A stretch of DNA of 64,000 nucleotides from Chondrilla cf. caribensis (lineage: Eukaryota; Porifera; Demospongiae; Chondrillida; Chondrillidae). Shown piece by piece: positions 47,201 through 63,588 of this stretch. Position numbers and translations under genes: made by a program. Within the stretch, counting starts at the first letter, position 1. Every line of letters starts with the position of its first letter. The stretch is taken from the NCBI GenBank assembly GCA_964020155.1, contig OZ026548.1, positions 2,626,397 through 2,690,396 of the forward strand, read 5' to 3'. The notes under the pieces were generated by a model. It had not been told where the DNA came from. It searched no databases and saw only the letters and a program-made list of their open reading frames with translations.

Positions 47201-49798
47201 TAGACTCTGACTCATTTAACTGGCTGTATACATGAGCATTCCACTTCAAATTCTGAGAAAGCTTTGAGAAAACTGAATTGAAATGCTCCATGCATATTAG
47301 GCTAATATACATGCAAACTATTGTTTTCAATTACTGTTGGTGTAACTCTAGTGAGGTACACATTCAATTTAAGTACAACATTTTACCGCAAAGGTTGGGA
47401 TATTGAAAAGTGATGAGCCAATTAGCAATACCACACAAATGTGATGAAGTAAAGAATTACACAATGAATATCTTGAAGACATTGGATTGTGGTACACCTA
47501 ATGAAGATTTACCTTTCCCTTCACATTAGGGTCACAGTGGTAGGTGTTCAGTAACTCTTGTAAGGTTTCCATGTGTCCATTGTAAGCAGCAAAATGTACT
47601 GCTGTCCAACCATACTAAAGAATGATTGCAATAAAAATCTGGTCAATACTTCTGTGAAATAAATATAGGTTACTACATGCCTGCCTTGGGAGGTAATGCA
47701 TATACGTACTACTCTCGCCCTCACGCAGCAAATGCATTACCTCATTCCTAGGCATGTAGTAACTTATATACATACCAATTTAATGGATTCCGACATATTA
47801 TTGTATATTTACTCAAATAGACCTTAAGTAGTATAGCCATGATGATATTATTAGGTGGGACATGCTCAATTTATACACTGTAGCTCTCCACAAATAATAC
47901 CACTGTTTGCTTATTCATAGTTACTATACGTCACAGGATTGTGTGGGTAATAAATAATCCATGTACATAATACCAGACCGGTATACTTGTATGTGGACGA
48001 ATTTGAAACAATAAAACATGAAGGTTCTACCATCTGGAGATGATAGACAATGGGGGGCTAACATTGAGAGGAGCGTAGGAGCAACTATTCTTACTGGCCC
48101 AAGGCTAAAATAGAGTAATTCAACATTAAGCTAATAAAATAAAAATTGGAAACAGAATCTGATGGTATAAGAATGTACAATCTGAATTTACATACCTTAT
48201 TCATGACTAGTGGAATAATCTGTGAGGATTCCAATGCTATTTCTTTCAAAACTGTCAGATTGCCAGTTGCAGCTGAAGTAAGAATGGTTGTCTGCACCTA
48301 GTACATGTGAGCAGACACAAACAGAGTAAATGAATGACTCAAAATGAGCAGATTCTGAAATTAACTTGGTCACCTGATCAGTTGAATCGAGACATGGCTG
48401 AGGTTTTATAATTCTTTCAAATAGGCTGCAGATAAGATTGAAAACAGTTCAAAGAATGAACATCTAAATTTTGATAAAAAATTACCCTCAGCCATCACTA
48501 ACTCTAAAGAAATCCACGTTATTTTTTCGTGTGGGTTTTCTTTCTCATATTCTAATGTAGCTTTGCAGTGGTATTCATACAGGAGCAACTGCAGTGGGAA
48601 TATGATATTGCAGGCATATAGAATTATAAAACATATTTTATGAGTGACTGTGAATTTTCTCATGAATTTATAATCGTAAAATGTATCTACTAGACTATTA
48701 GTAATTGAGGTTCTAAAATGTATGTAACTAAATGTTAAAAATGGACAAACTGTGTTTCCTACAAGAGTTAATCTACAAGTCATGCATGTAGGCAGATTTT
48801 GCTGCACCTTAAACATGCAGGTCGTTCAAATAATCAACTGAAGAACTATGTGGTAAATATTCTTATTGAAAGACTAGTATAATATTATGATTAGACTTCA
48901 TGTGACTACAGTGCATGAGTGCACATCTCACCATGCGATTCAAGTGCTCATACAATTGTGTACTTTGTGGACGCTTCTTTGGGTCATCTTCCAAACAGAG
49001 AATAACAAGTGGCTTTAAAGGATGGTCCTGTGGCAATTTCGAGAGATCATCACCACGGCGAAGAACCTCCTTCATGGACCCGATGTTGACTGGAGCCACA
49101 ACAGGCGACTGCTGGGTAGCCACTTCTAGCATCAAAACGCCAACAGAGAAGGTATCGATTTTTTCGTTGTATCGATAGTCTTGTCGAAGCACTTCGGGTG
49201 GCATATAGGTAATCTCTTCCTGACTAAGCGAGTTGAAATACACCGCGTTGTGATCTTTCAGTCGAGACTGACCGAGGTCACCAATCTTAACAGCGCCATC
49301 CTCGGTGATCATGATATTCTTGTCGTTAAGGTCTCCATGAACGATTGGCTTTGGGAGAGAGTGAAGGTAGCGAAGCCCTCCAACGATGGACAGACAAATT
49401 TCAATTGTTTTCAGGCGACTAAGCTTCCCTTTATTAAGCTTCATCTTTTCATTTCTTAGCAAATACTCCCGGAGGTTTTCCTTCATCCTTTCCATTACAA
49501 GAATCGGTTCACCGGTTTCTTCATCGTGATAAGCGCCGTAGAACTTGACGATGTTGGGATGGTTGGCCTTTTCGAGGAGCTGACATTCTCGATGAAAGCT
49601 GCGAAGGAGGTTCTCGTCGGTTCCCTCTGCTTCAAGAAGTATATTGTGAACCTTCTTCACGGTTACAGGCTGACCTTTCAGCTTTCCTTCACACACAGTC
49701 CCCCATGCATGGCGATTTATCTCTTTTCCGATGTTCAATGTAGCTGGCTTCGGTGGGAAAAGGTTAGCTACTGTTATACGAGGGTGAACGCCAGCCAT
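23958..49798 (-). CDS. Gene B: kinase-ankyrin-ZU5-death-fold protein (apparently complete)
   Basis: Coding exons in order: 48932-49798, 48503-48588, 48374-48425, 48196-48297, 47513-47614, 45700-45801, 44735-44833, 44561-44662, 43747-43851, 42452-42553, 41798-42001, 40565-40666, 38400-38603, 37385-37486, 36960-37163, 34563-34664, 34156-34359, 32388-32489, 31438-31641, 29736-29846, 28373-28591, 28075-28129, 27383-27990, 27148-27298, 26529-26757, possibly 26089-26160, 24862-24930, 23958-24259. About 1630-1650 residues: kinase 1-289, linker to about 335, ankyrin repeats about 336-1086, basic linker to about 1159, ZU5 and following region about 1160-1500, death fold in the last 100. Phases agree from exon to exon. 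The gene is likely a cytosolic signalling kinase/adaptor (inference). The long span could in principle be two genes, but the kinase exon has no stop before its donor and gene C ends at the same exon just upstream. Confidence 0.8.
24862..24930 (-). CDS. Gene B exon 26: Ser/Pro-rich linker
   Basis: 69 nt, [18 protein letters not shown], phase 1 in and out, donor GTTAGT. The gene C copy (52148-52210) is two codons shorter. Confidence 0.75.
24974..25510. other. Intron with a solo pogo-like terminus
   Basis: Bases 25482-25505 read CCGGATTAGACAGGTTCCACTG, like the right tip of the 1.2-2.1 kb element. No matching left tip was found, so it is a fragment or a strongly diverged copy. Confidence 0.4.
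26089..26160 (-). CDS. Possible gene B exon (72 nt), absent from gene C
   Basis: 24 in-frame codons ([16 protein letters not shown]...) between acceptor CTATTTCAG and donor GTAGAG, phase 1 on both sides, exactly what the neighbouring exons require. In gene C the downstream intron is recognisable (around 52690-52730) but the exon itself is gone. It could be a paralogue-specific or alternatively used exon, or chance. Confidence 0.45.
26466..26502. repeat. Short (CT)n/(TA)n microsatellite
   Basis: A run of CT repeats followed by TA repeats in a gene B intron. Confidence 0.85.
26529..26757 (-). CDS. Gene B exon 25: post-ZU5 segment
   Basis: Contains [19 protein letters not shown] and the conserved [18 protein letters not shown]. 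The acceptor may be at 26757 (ILQSS start) or 26741. Phase 1 out, donor GTAACT. Gene C copy: 53186-53414. Position after ZU5 would suit a UPA-like module, which I cannot confirm. Confidence 0.75.
27148..27298 (-). CDS. Gene B exon 24: post-ZU5 segment
   Basis: Starts [15 protein letters not shown] and ends TVTPPAV. The donor is ambiguous: GTTGAT after GTTG at 27148, or GTTGGT four bases earlier. Each pairs with a different acceptor of the next exon to keep frame. Gene C copy: 53591-53741. Confidence 0.72.
27383..27990 (-). CDS. Gene B exon 23: ZU5 domain
   Basis: 608 nt, phase 1 in and 0 out, donor GTGTGT. ZU5 hallmarks: [21 protein letters not shown], then [27 protein letters not shown] and [11 protein letters not shown]5 occurs in ankyrins, UNC5, PIDD and ZO-1, often next to death domains. 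The second half of the exon ([11 protein letters not shown] to YGIPAWLK) is conserved in gene C but unrecognised. Confidence 0.9.
28075..28129 (-). CDS. Gene B exon 22: short linker
   Basis: 55 nt, [18 protein letters not shown], phase 0 in and 1 out, donor GTGAGT. Gene C copy: 54505-54559. Confidence 0.78.
28373..28591 (-). CDS. Gene B exon 21: basic, Ser/Thr-rich linker
   Basis: 73 codons from [10 protein letters not shown] to TDKHE, with a KKTTTTSK run; probably disordered. Phase 0, donor GTAAAG. Gene C copy: 54820-55038, same length. Confidence 0.82.
28617..29037. mobile_element. hAT-like MITE, 421 bp, with 8-bp target duplication
   Basis: Inverted ends TAGGGATGGGTGATA... and ...TATCATCCATCCCTA. 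ATTACACA is duplicated at 28609-28616 and 29038-29045. Gene C at the same intron position has a single ATTACACA (about 55058-55065) and no element, which confirms the insertion. No coding capacity. Confidence 0.88.
29736..29846 (-). CDS. Gene B exon 20: final ankyrin-like repeat (37 codons)
   Basis: [20 protein letters not shown], the start of a terminal ankyrin repeat, then a polar tail ending GGRHE. Phase 0, donor GTATGT. Gene C copy: 55394-55504. Confidence 0.83.
30229..30260. repeat. (AT)n microsatellite
   Basis: About 32 bp of AT repeat in the intron between the last array exon and exon 20 of gene B. Confidence 0.9.
30729..31057. repeat. Two (CA)n microsatellites
   Basis: CA repeats at about 30729-30807 and 30990-31057, separated by unique sequence, in a gene B intron. 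Confidence 0.95.
31438..31641 (-). CDS. Gene B exon 19: 68-codon double ankyrin exon
   Basis: [19 protein letters not shown] and [16 protein letters not shown], phase 0, donor GTTGGT. The last member of the array in B. Confidence 0.87.
32388..32489 (-). CDS. Gene B exon 18: 34-codon ankyrin exon
   Basis: [19 protein letters not shown] and ending LATHQ, phase 0, donor GTTTGT. Confidence 0.85.
33234..33350. mobile_element. Foldback element, 117 bp
   Basis: Arms 33234-33265 and 33319-33350 are inverted with about five mismatches (AGTTATATCYTGCCTAGGTR). The centre has its own hairpin, GATTACC...GGTAATC with CCCTCGG. Confidence 0.65.
33942..34130. mobile_element. Mariner-like MITE, 189 bp
   Basis: TA-flanked inverted ends CCGTATAGCGGGAAA and TTTCCCGCTATATGG. 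It is inserted in the intron just beyond the donor of gene B exon 17, splitting sequence that is continuous after the other 68-codon exons. Confidence 0.8.
34156..34359 (-). CDS. Gene B exon 17: 68-codon double ankyrin exon
   Basis: [19 protein letters not shown] and [16 protein letters not shown], phase 0. The last codon is ACG and the donor GTTTGT, unlike AAG/GTTAGT in its relatives. A mariner-like MITE lies 25 bases beyond this donor. Confidence 0.84.
34563..34664 (-). CDS. Gene B exon 16: 34-codon ankyrin exon
   Basis: [19 protein letters not shown], phase 0, donor GTTTGT. Confidence 0.85.
35070..35123. repeat. (CA)n microsatellite
   Basis: About 54 bp with one interruption, in a gene B intron. 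Confidence 0.95.
35538..36158. mobile_element. pogo/Tigger-like non-autonomous element, 621 bp
   Basis: Inverted ends CAGTGGACCCTCA...TTATCC, TA-flanked at 35536-35537 and 36159-36160. A (ATT)n tract lies at about 36017-36048. The interior shares a block with the 1.2-2.1 kb element and with the hAT-like element. Confidence 0.82.
36960..37163 (-). CDS. Gene B exon 15: 68-codon double ankyrin exon
   Basis: [19 protein letters not shown] and [16 protein letters not shown], phase 0, donor GTTAGT. It starts with DKWN, a subtype distinct from the NGSN-type exons. Confidence 0.87.
37385..37486 (-). CDS. Gene B exon 14: 34-codon ankyrin exon
   Basis: [19 protein letters not shown], phase 0, donor GTTTGT. 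Confidence 0.85.
37782..37855. repeat. (GT)n microsatellite
   Basis: About 74 bp of GT repeat in a gene B intron. Confidence 0.96.
38400..38603 (-). CDS. Gene B exon 13: 68-codon double ankyrin exon
   Basis: [16 protein letters not shown] and [16 protein letters not shown], phase 0, donor GTTAGT. Confidence 0.87.
39616..39748. mobile_element. Uninterrupted copy of the palindromic MITE
   Basis: 133 bp, with ends matching the outer MITE at 1165-2199. CTATACAGTCAAACTTTCAA is continuous here, giving the empty site for the pogo-like insertion. Confidence 0.8.
39803..39861. repeat. (CA)n microsatellite
   Basis: About 59 bp of CA repeat in a gene B intron. Confidence 0.96.
40262..40385 (-). pseudogene. 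Relic of a deleted 68-codon ankyrin exon
   Basis: The intron sequence that normally precedes a DKWN-type 68-codon exon is intact up to the acceptor (TGCACAG then GAC at 40333-40335), but the exon body is missing. The same truncated junction occurs at 61605-61700. Confidence 0.5.
40565..40666 (-). CDS. Gene B exon 12: 34-codon ankyrin exon
   Basis: [19 protein letters not shown], phase 0, donor GTTTGT. Confidence 0.85.
40917..41091. repeat. (CA)n microsatellite
   Basis: About 175 bp, with interruptions, in the intron 5' of gene B exon 12. Confidence 0.97.
41180..41258. repeat. (GT)n/(GGGTGT)n microsatellite
   Basis: GT repeats preceded by four GGGTGT units; strand-reversed relative to the nearby CA tract. 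Confidence 0.93.
41798..42001 (-). CDS. Gene B exon 11: 68-codon double ankyrin exon
   Basis: Two repeats ([16 protein letters not shown] and [16 protein letters not shown]), phase 0, donor GTTAGT. In gene A a 34-codon exon sits at this point instead, so the array register differs between the paralogues. Confidence 0.87.
42452..42553 (-). CDS. Gene B exon 10: ankyrin repeat
   Basis: 34 codons, [19 protein letters not shown], phase 0, donor GTATGA. Confidence 0.82.
42640..42960 (-). pseudogene. DUF3504 / Crypton-recombinase-like N-terminal fragment
   Basis: The minus frame has [20 protein letters not shown] and, after a frameshift near 42755, [17 protein letters not shown]. These match the pattern (xP.NT..ST.WA...W..W / K.G..YPP.TLYQ..CGL) of the region preceding DUF3504 or KyrA-type tyrosine recombinases in ZMYM2/QRICH1-like proteins and Crypton-related sequences. 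It lies in a gene B intron. Frameshifted and isolated, so decayed or a captured exon. Confidence 0.55.
43085..43180. repeat. Degenerate foldback with CCGAGGGC centre
   Basis: A weak inverted repeat (GTTATTCA ... TGAATAAC) around CCCGAGGGCGGAGCCCTTGG. Confidence 0.45.
43747..43851 (-). CDS. Gene B exon 9: ankyrin repeat (35 codons)
   Basis: [20 protein letters not shown], phase 0, consensus donor GTAAGT. Confidence 0.82.
44190..44335 (+). pseudogene. LINE fragment (C-terminal region after reverse transcriptase)
   Basis: The plus frame reads [21 protein letters not shown], a motif common after the RT domain of non-LTR retrotransposons. About 145 bp, isolated, in a gene B intron and antisense to it. 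Confidence 0.5.
44561..44662 (-). CDS. Gene B exon 8: ankyrin repeat
   Basis: 34 codons, [19 protein letters not shown], phase 0, donor GTAAGT. Confidence 0.82.
44735..44833 (-). CDS. Gene B exon 7: ankyrin repeat (33 codons)
   Basis: [19 protein letters not shown], phase 0, donor GTTGGT. Confidence 0.82.
45700..45801 (-). CDS. Gene B exon 6: ankyrin repeat
   Basis: 34 codons, [19 protein letters not shown], phase 0, donor GTGAGC. Confidence 0.85.
46635..47055. mobile_element. Mariner-like MITE, 421 bp
   Basis: TA-flanked inverted ends CCGTATACGTACAAATTTTC and GAAAATTTGTACGCATACGG. The interior repeats the GCGAAATTTGCGAA-like motif. It is absent from gene A at the matching intron. Confidence 0.8.
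47513..47614 (-). CDS. Gene B exon 5: ankyrin repeat
   Basis: 34 codons, the counterpart of 8394-8495 in A. A fragment of this exon and its upstream intron is copied at 50926-50990. Confidence 0.85.
47669..47763. mobile_element. Foldback element, 95 bp
   Basis: Arms GTTACTACATGCC...GAGGTAATGCAT, inverted with few mismatches, and a CTCGCCCTC centre. It resembles the 7.8-7.93 kb hairpin. Confidence 0.7.
48196..48297 (-). CDS. Gene B exon 4: divergent ankyrin-like repeat
   Basis: 34 codons, [18 protein letters not shown], phase 0, donor GTATGT. Confidence 0.78.
48374..48425 (-). CDS. Gene B exon 3: linker
   Basis: 52 nt, [17 protein letters not shown], donor GTGACC; returns to phase 0. Confidence 0.7.
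48503..48588 (-). CDS. Gene B exon 2: post-kinase linker
   Basis: 86 nt, [18 protein letters not shown], phase 0 in and 2 out, donor GTTAGT. Same length as in gene A. Confidence 0.7.
48932..49798 (-). CDS. Gene B exon 1: TKL/RIPK-like protein kinase domain
   Basis: 289 residues from the ATG at 49798 (MAGVHPRI, aligned with gene A). A further in-frame ATG at 49828 has no counterpart in A. It has VTVKK lysine, FHREC glutamate, catalytic loop HGDLNDKN with intact Asp, DLG and PPE. The glycine loop reads RHAWGTV, so its first glycine is His. Six extra residues (KMKLNK region) distinguish it from A. Donor is GTGAGA. Confidence 0.9.
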
Positions 49799-51358
49799 TT
49801 CGCTATGACAGTAGTCTCGCGCAGACAACCCTTTCCAATATACTATATGTACTCGTTTCGGGCGCTTATATTAGAAAGGTGTATCTATGAATAAACGCCT
49901 GCCTCATGCAATTTGCAATAATGGCACCAAGACTTGTGCAATCAAGTCGAACTCTCAGATTACGTGGTAAGATCAGACCATAGATAATACAGATCAGACC
50001 TTCGAGAGTGAGTTTTATAAGTTTGAAAAGGCGATTATTTGATTACTGTCTCTTTATATTGCTTATTAGCTACATAAAAAAACCTAATGATGATAAATAA
50101 TGCACTCCGATTTTTGTATCTATTGTTACACTTTGAAACTAATAGCTAACGAGTGTTCCCCCCGCCCAAAGTCCATTGGAAATGTAGTAGTTTGTAGCAA
50201 CACCATGTGTCATGTTATCAGTGTTTAGTAGTCCATATGATGTCAATACGGTTAGAGTTAGGGTTAGGCTACTACCCGATATTGAGACTGTTTGTGGTTA
50301 GATAAATAGATGATGCTAATTCCTGGTAATCGTTGCTCATCTACAGATGCATGTAACTTTCGGACACCCTCACTTTTAAAGCTGTGTTTACTGGTAGGGT
50401 TTCCGTTGTCGTGTTATTTTTGTTATAGTACTTGGTAGCCATTTTGTCAGCAGTTTTCAAATTGGATGCACACCTTTTTTGCCTCGGTTGCATGCTTAGA
50501 TTGTCATCTGCTGTTGGATGCTATCGGTTATATTATACTTTGCACATCAAATGTACATTAATGATGACAGTGACCTAAGAAGTCACTATCTTTGTTGTTG
50601 TCACTTGCAGTCATTTGTACATTAACATGAACTATCCATGTTTATTTTTATGTTGCTCACTTCTATAGTATGGCAGAACACATTCAATGTTGCTGTTGAG
50701 AATGAAAGATACGTATACATGTTTTAAACACATATAGTGCAGACCCGGATGTTTGTGATGAAGTAAGTAATTTATATAAAGTAACAACAGCTGGTATATC
50801 CTTGCGTGCAGGTGCACTTGTAGACATGCCCCCACACAGGCAAGCACACACAAATACATACGTATGTACGCAATGTTGCACTTTTGTCATGTTTCATAAT
50901 GTCACTCCCATTATCTGATGATTTTTAAGCAGCAAAATGTACTGCTGTCCAACCATACTAAAGAATGATTGCAATAAAAAATCTGGTCAAGATAATCGTT
51001 AAACACGTACACACAATTGTATAATTAATATATGCATGTATATATATACCTATATATTATATCTATCACTAATTTATTGCATCATTTGACATGTTATATA
51101 TATTATACAGAATTTAAAAATAATTTTAATAGTAAAATGACAAAACAGTGTTTTTATAATTATCATAATAATATGCATACATATAGACTAACTGAGATAA
51201 TTATTATAATTTAAAAATTATAACTTTAACCAGGTATAAAATTAATAATAGGGTACATTCAATGTTGATGAATAACAATTAGACATACAATGAATGTCAT
51301 AAAAACTTTATAAAACAGTATATTCTACTTTTATACACGTAGAAATTAGAGGTCATGA
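49799..51358. other. Intergenic region between genes C and B
   Basis: 1.56 kb between the gene C stop and the gene B start. It contains a short TTAGGG-like run (about 50252-50269) and a copied fragment of gene B exon 5 (50926-50990). No other gene was seen. Confidence 0.65.
50926..50990 (-). pseudogene. Copied fragment of ankyrin exon 5 with intron flank
   Basis: Nearly identical to about 47583-47645: the first 32 nt of exon 5, its acceptor and the adjoining intron. It lies upstream of the gene B start and is too short to be functional. Confidence 0.75.
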
Positions 51359-60481
<9,123 letters not shown>

Positions 60482-60793
60482 CTGACCACATAAGAGGAAA
60501 GATGAGAAAGAACAAGATGGAGTACATTCAGTTGGTCCTATCCATACATACTAAATAATTTTACTTCATTTACAAACTATTAAATTTAATTTGAAAATTC
60601 AGTACAGTCTAACAATCTAAGAGCATACACACACAAATACAGTTCACATAAACACACATATGGATGCACATACATTCTCAATTCTCAATGTGCAATATGT
60701 CCATGAATATGTATACTCTAGCAAGGGGACTCACAGTGTATGTACATGCACAGGTGTGGTTGTTCATGTACATGAACATTTGAACATGAACAT

Positions 60794-60845
60794 AATGTCG
60801 ACTTACTGCTTGTTTATGTACATGAACAAGCAGTAAGTTGACATT
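60794..60845. repeat. Palindrome, 24-bp arms, 4-nt spacer
   Basis: Arms 60794-60817 and 60822-60845 with two mismatches around GTAC. One arm (GAACAAGCAGTAAGTTGACA) also occurs singly at 3577-3598. Confidence 0.9.
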
Positions 60846-61604
60846 TCTCTTCATATGAGAAGCGTCATTAATTTTGATGACATGCTACAGCTATAGATGG
60901 TTTAAATTCAGTACATTGCACAAAAGAACGCCTTTACTCAATGTGACCAGAACTATGAATGGGGATGCTGATTACTTAGAAATTGGGCACGAGGGCATTA
61001 TGACATATAAAATATCGAGTCTGAGAGCGCGACTGTTGCTAGCACTTTATACATTAAAAAAATGCTGTATAATAGTACTGTTTCTATGGTAACGGATGCT
61101 AAACCCTGCATACACTCATACACACTATGAAACATGCATGCAAGCATTCATCCATTACTAAATATTATTGAAAGTACACATACAAACACACACATTCACG
61201 CATACATGTACACATGCATGTACTACACACACAAGAATTATGTAATTATAATTATTATTAACCTATGTGGTATGTTACATGGGCAGGTCAAAGTACGAAA
61301 TGTGCAATTATCCACACTATTTGCATACTACACTTGCTGTTGCACACTTGTTAATATTCTTGACAAAAATCAATTAATTGCCTAGCAACTTATCGTTAGG
61401 TATAATAACAATGCTGGGTGAGAGTTGGTTTATAATTATACTATTTTATACAGAAACATACAACATAATAATTGAAGTACTTCATCCATACAATTCACGA
61501 CCATGTCCATGATAGTTATTATGTACTTTGGAATTACACATATGCAAACTAACTAAATACACCTTTATTTACAATACACCAATATTTACAATACATACTT
61601 TATA

Positions 61605-61720
61605 GGAGGGAATGTGCAATGTGTGTGGTGGGAGAAGAATGGGGTGGTTGTAGGTGTTGATGTGTATGTCCTGTGCATTTGTACTAACAGAATGGAGGGA
61701 ACATATACTTTATATCCTGC
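61605..61720 (-). pseudogene. Relic of a deleted 68-codon ankyrin exon (second copy)
   Basis: Same truncated junction as at 40262-40385 (acceptor then GAC at 61668-61670). A LINE was later inserted next to it. Confidence 0.5.
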
Positions 61721-61751
61721 ACTAATAAATGTGCACTAATAAATGTGACTA

Positions 61752-63325
61752 ATGAAATGTACTGATGGACTCCGAGTTAGTTGGCTCAGATTATGTGCTG
61801 CTGGTATTTCCCAGAGTCTTACCCACTTGTTCAACTACAGCCTCTGTCATGGTACTTTCTTTAAGGAGTGGAAACTTGCCAATGTAACCCCCATGCACAA
61901 AGGTGGTCGGAATCTTGATGTGAGTAACTATTGACCTATTTCCATTTTGCCTATTATGGGTAAAGTGTTTGATAAACTAGTCCATCGGCAGTTGTACACA
62001 ACCTTCAGTACAACTCAGTTCTTAGTCCGTCACAGTTTGGTTTCCACCCACAACATGCCACTCAAAACGCACTGGTGTCCATGACAGAAGATTGGAGAAG
62101 AGCTTTGAATAATGATAAGTTGATTGGCACTGCTATGATTGATTCCAGTAAAGCCTTTGACACGTGAGTCATCAAGTCCTTTTGTGGAAATTGTCAAATA
62201 TGCAGAATAACTGGCATTGCTTTACAATGGCTTTTAGTGACCAACAACAACGTGCATGTATTGGAACAGCCCAGTCATCTTGGACACAAATCCAACGAGG
62301 CGTGCCTCAGGGGTCGATTTTGGGTCCCCTCCTTTTTACTATCTATGTAAATGACTCACCTAAGACCCTTGGGTCCATAACACAATACGCTGACGACACT
62401 ACAGTTTCTGTAATGGCTGACTCCACTCAAGAATTAAAACAAGGACTAGAGTCAGTTCTCATTAACATCACAGAGTGGGTTGTGGGAAATGGGTTGCACA
62501 TGAATGAAGACAAAATGCAACTGATGTTTTTACCACAGCATAGAAGACAAAAGGAGCTCCACAATGTCGAGATTCATGTGGGTGATTATAACCTGAAGGT
62601 TCGTCATTTTGTGAAATGTTTGGGTGTTGTTATTGACAACAGTCTCAAATGGACCAAGCACATCTCCACCCTAAGACAGAAATGTTTTGGTGTGCTTGCT
62701 GACCTCAAAAAAATGACAAATGTCCTCCCTTTCAATCTTAAAATTCAGCTTATAAATCACTCACATTGCCACATAAAGACTACTGCTCTGTAGTGTAGCA
62801 AGAATGTACGCAACACTTCAACAGAAATTAGAATGTGTCCAGAACAGCTGTTTGCGTTTTGTTTTGAACACGCCTCCCAGAATTTCTGGGAGGCGTGTTC
62901 AAATCACAGAGAAGACAGAACAACAAACTTTGCATGGTACACCGTTGTGTATTGAAACAATGCCCAGAAAAACTGTCATTCTGGTTCATATTAAACAAAG
63001 ATGCTGGACGTAGAGAAACGAGATCTGCTGATAAACTTCAATTGATTTATCCAAATAGTGATTATCTCAGGAATTCTTTTACTTACAGAGGAGCTCAAGA
63101 CTGAAATGCTCTTCCTGAGGCTTTATGTAAACTGGACTCTTAAGGTACTATTTAGGAAGTGAACTGAACTTTATTTCAATTCTCATTGACATAACTATCA
63201 TCAATCTGAATTTTATTTCTCTTATTTTATGTAATCCATGTCTTACAATCTTACCATTTATTGTGTGTTATGCAGGACCCCGGGGAGATCAGTCTTGTAT
63301 AAATATGTATAATATATAAATATGT
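61752..63325 (+). mobile_element. 5'-truncated, decayed LINE (non-LTR retrotransposon) with RT domain
   Basis: Plus-strand RT motifs: GISQSLTHLFNYSL, VTPMHKGG, then a TGA at 61932-61934 where NYRPIS would be expected, GVPQGSILGPLLF and QYADDTTV (catalytic YADD). The downstream region continues to about 63140 with frameshifts and stops. Style is CR1/L2/Jockey-like. Only the RT and its C-terminal part remain; no endonuclease. It is followed by an (ATCT)n tract. Antisense to gene C, in an intron. Inactive. Confidence 0.9.
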
Positions 63326-63329
63326 ATCA

Positions 63330-63339
63330 TCTATCTATC

Positions 63340-63370
<31 letters not shown>

Positions 63371-63375
63371 CTATC
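63330..63375. repeat. (ATCT)n microsatellite at LINE 3' end
   Basis: About 11 tetranucleotide units directly after the LINE tail; probably seeded by or used as the LINE 3' end. Confidence 0.9.
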
Positions 63376-63540
63376 CATACACTCATATCCACACACACAC
63401 TACAGGTGTTGTTTAGAGCTCATGGTATTTTGAGGTATTTTGCCCACACATATAAAAGAAACGTGCCTGCACCTCCCCCGGTTATACTATACCATCTTCT
63501 TCTTAACCTTTAACTGTTACTGTAAGTAACTGTAGTAAGC

Positions 63541-63588
63541 AACACATTCCAGCACATTCCAACACATTCCAACACATTCCAACACATA
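63541..63588. repeat. 10-bp tandem repeat (CATTCCAACA)
   Basis: The same unit as at 58497-58541. Confidence 0.85.

Noticed and set aside
50252..50269. TTAGGG-like run as a telomere or chromosome end
   Set aside because: Only two to three degenerate units, flanked by unique gene-bearing sequence on both sides.
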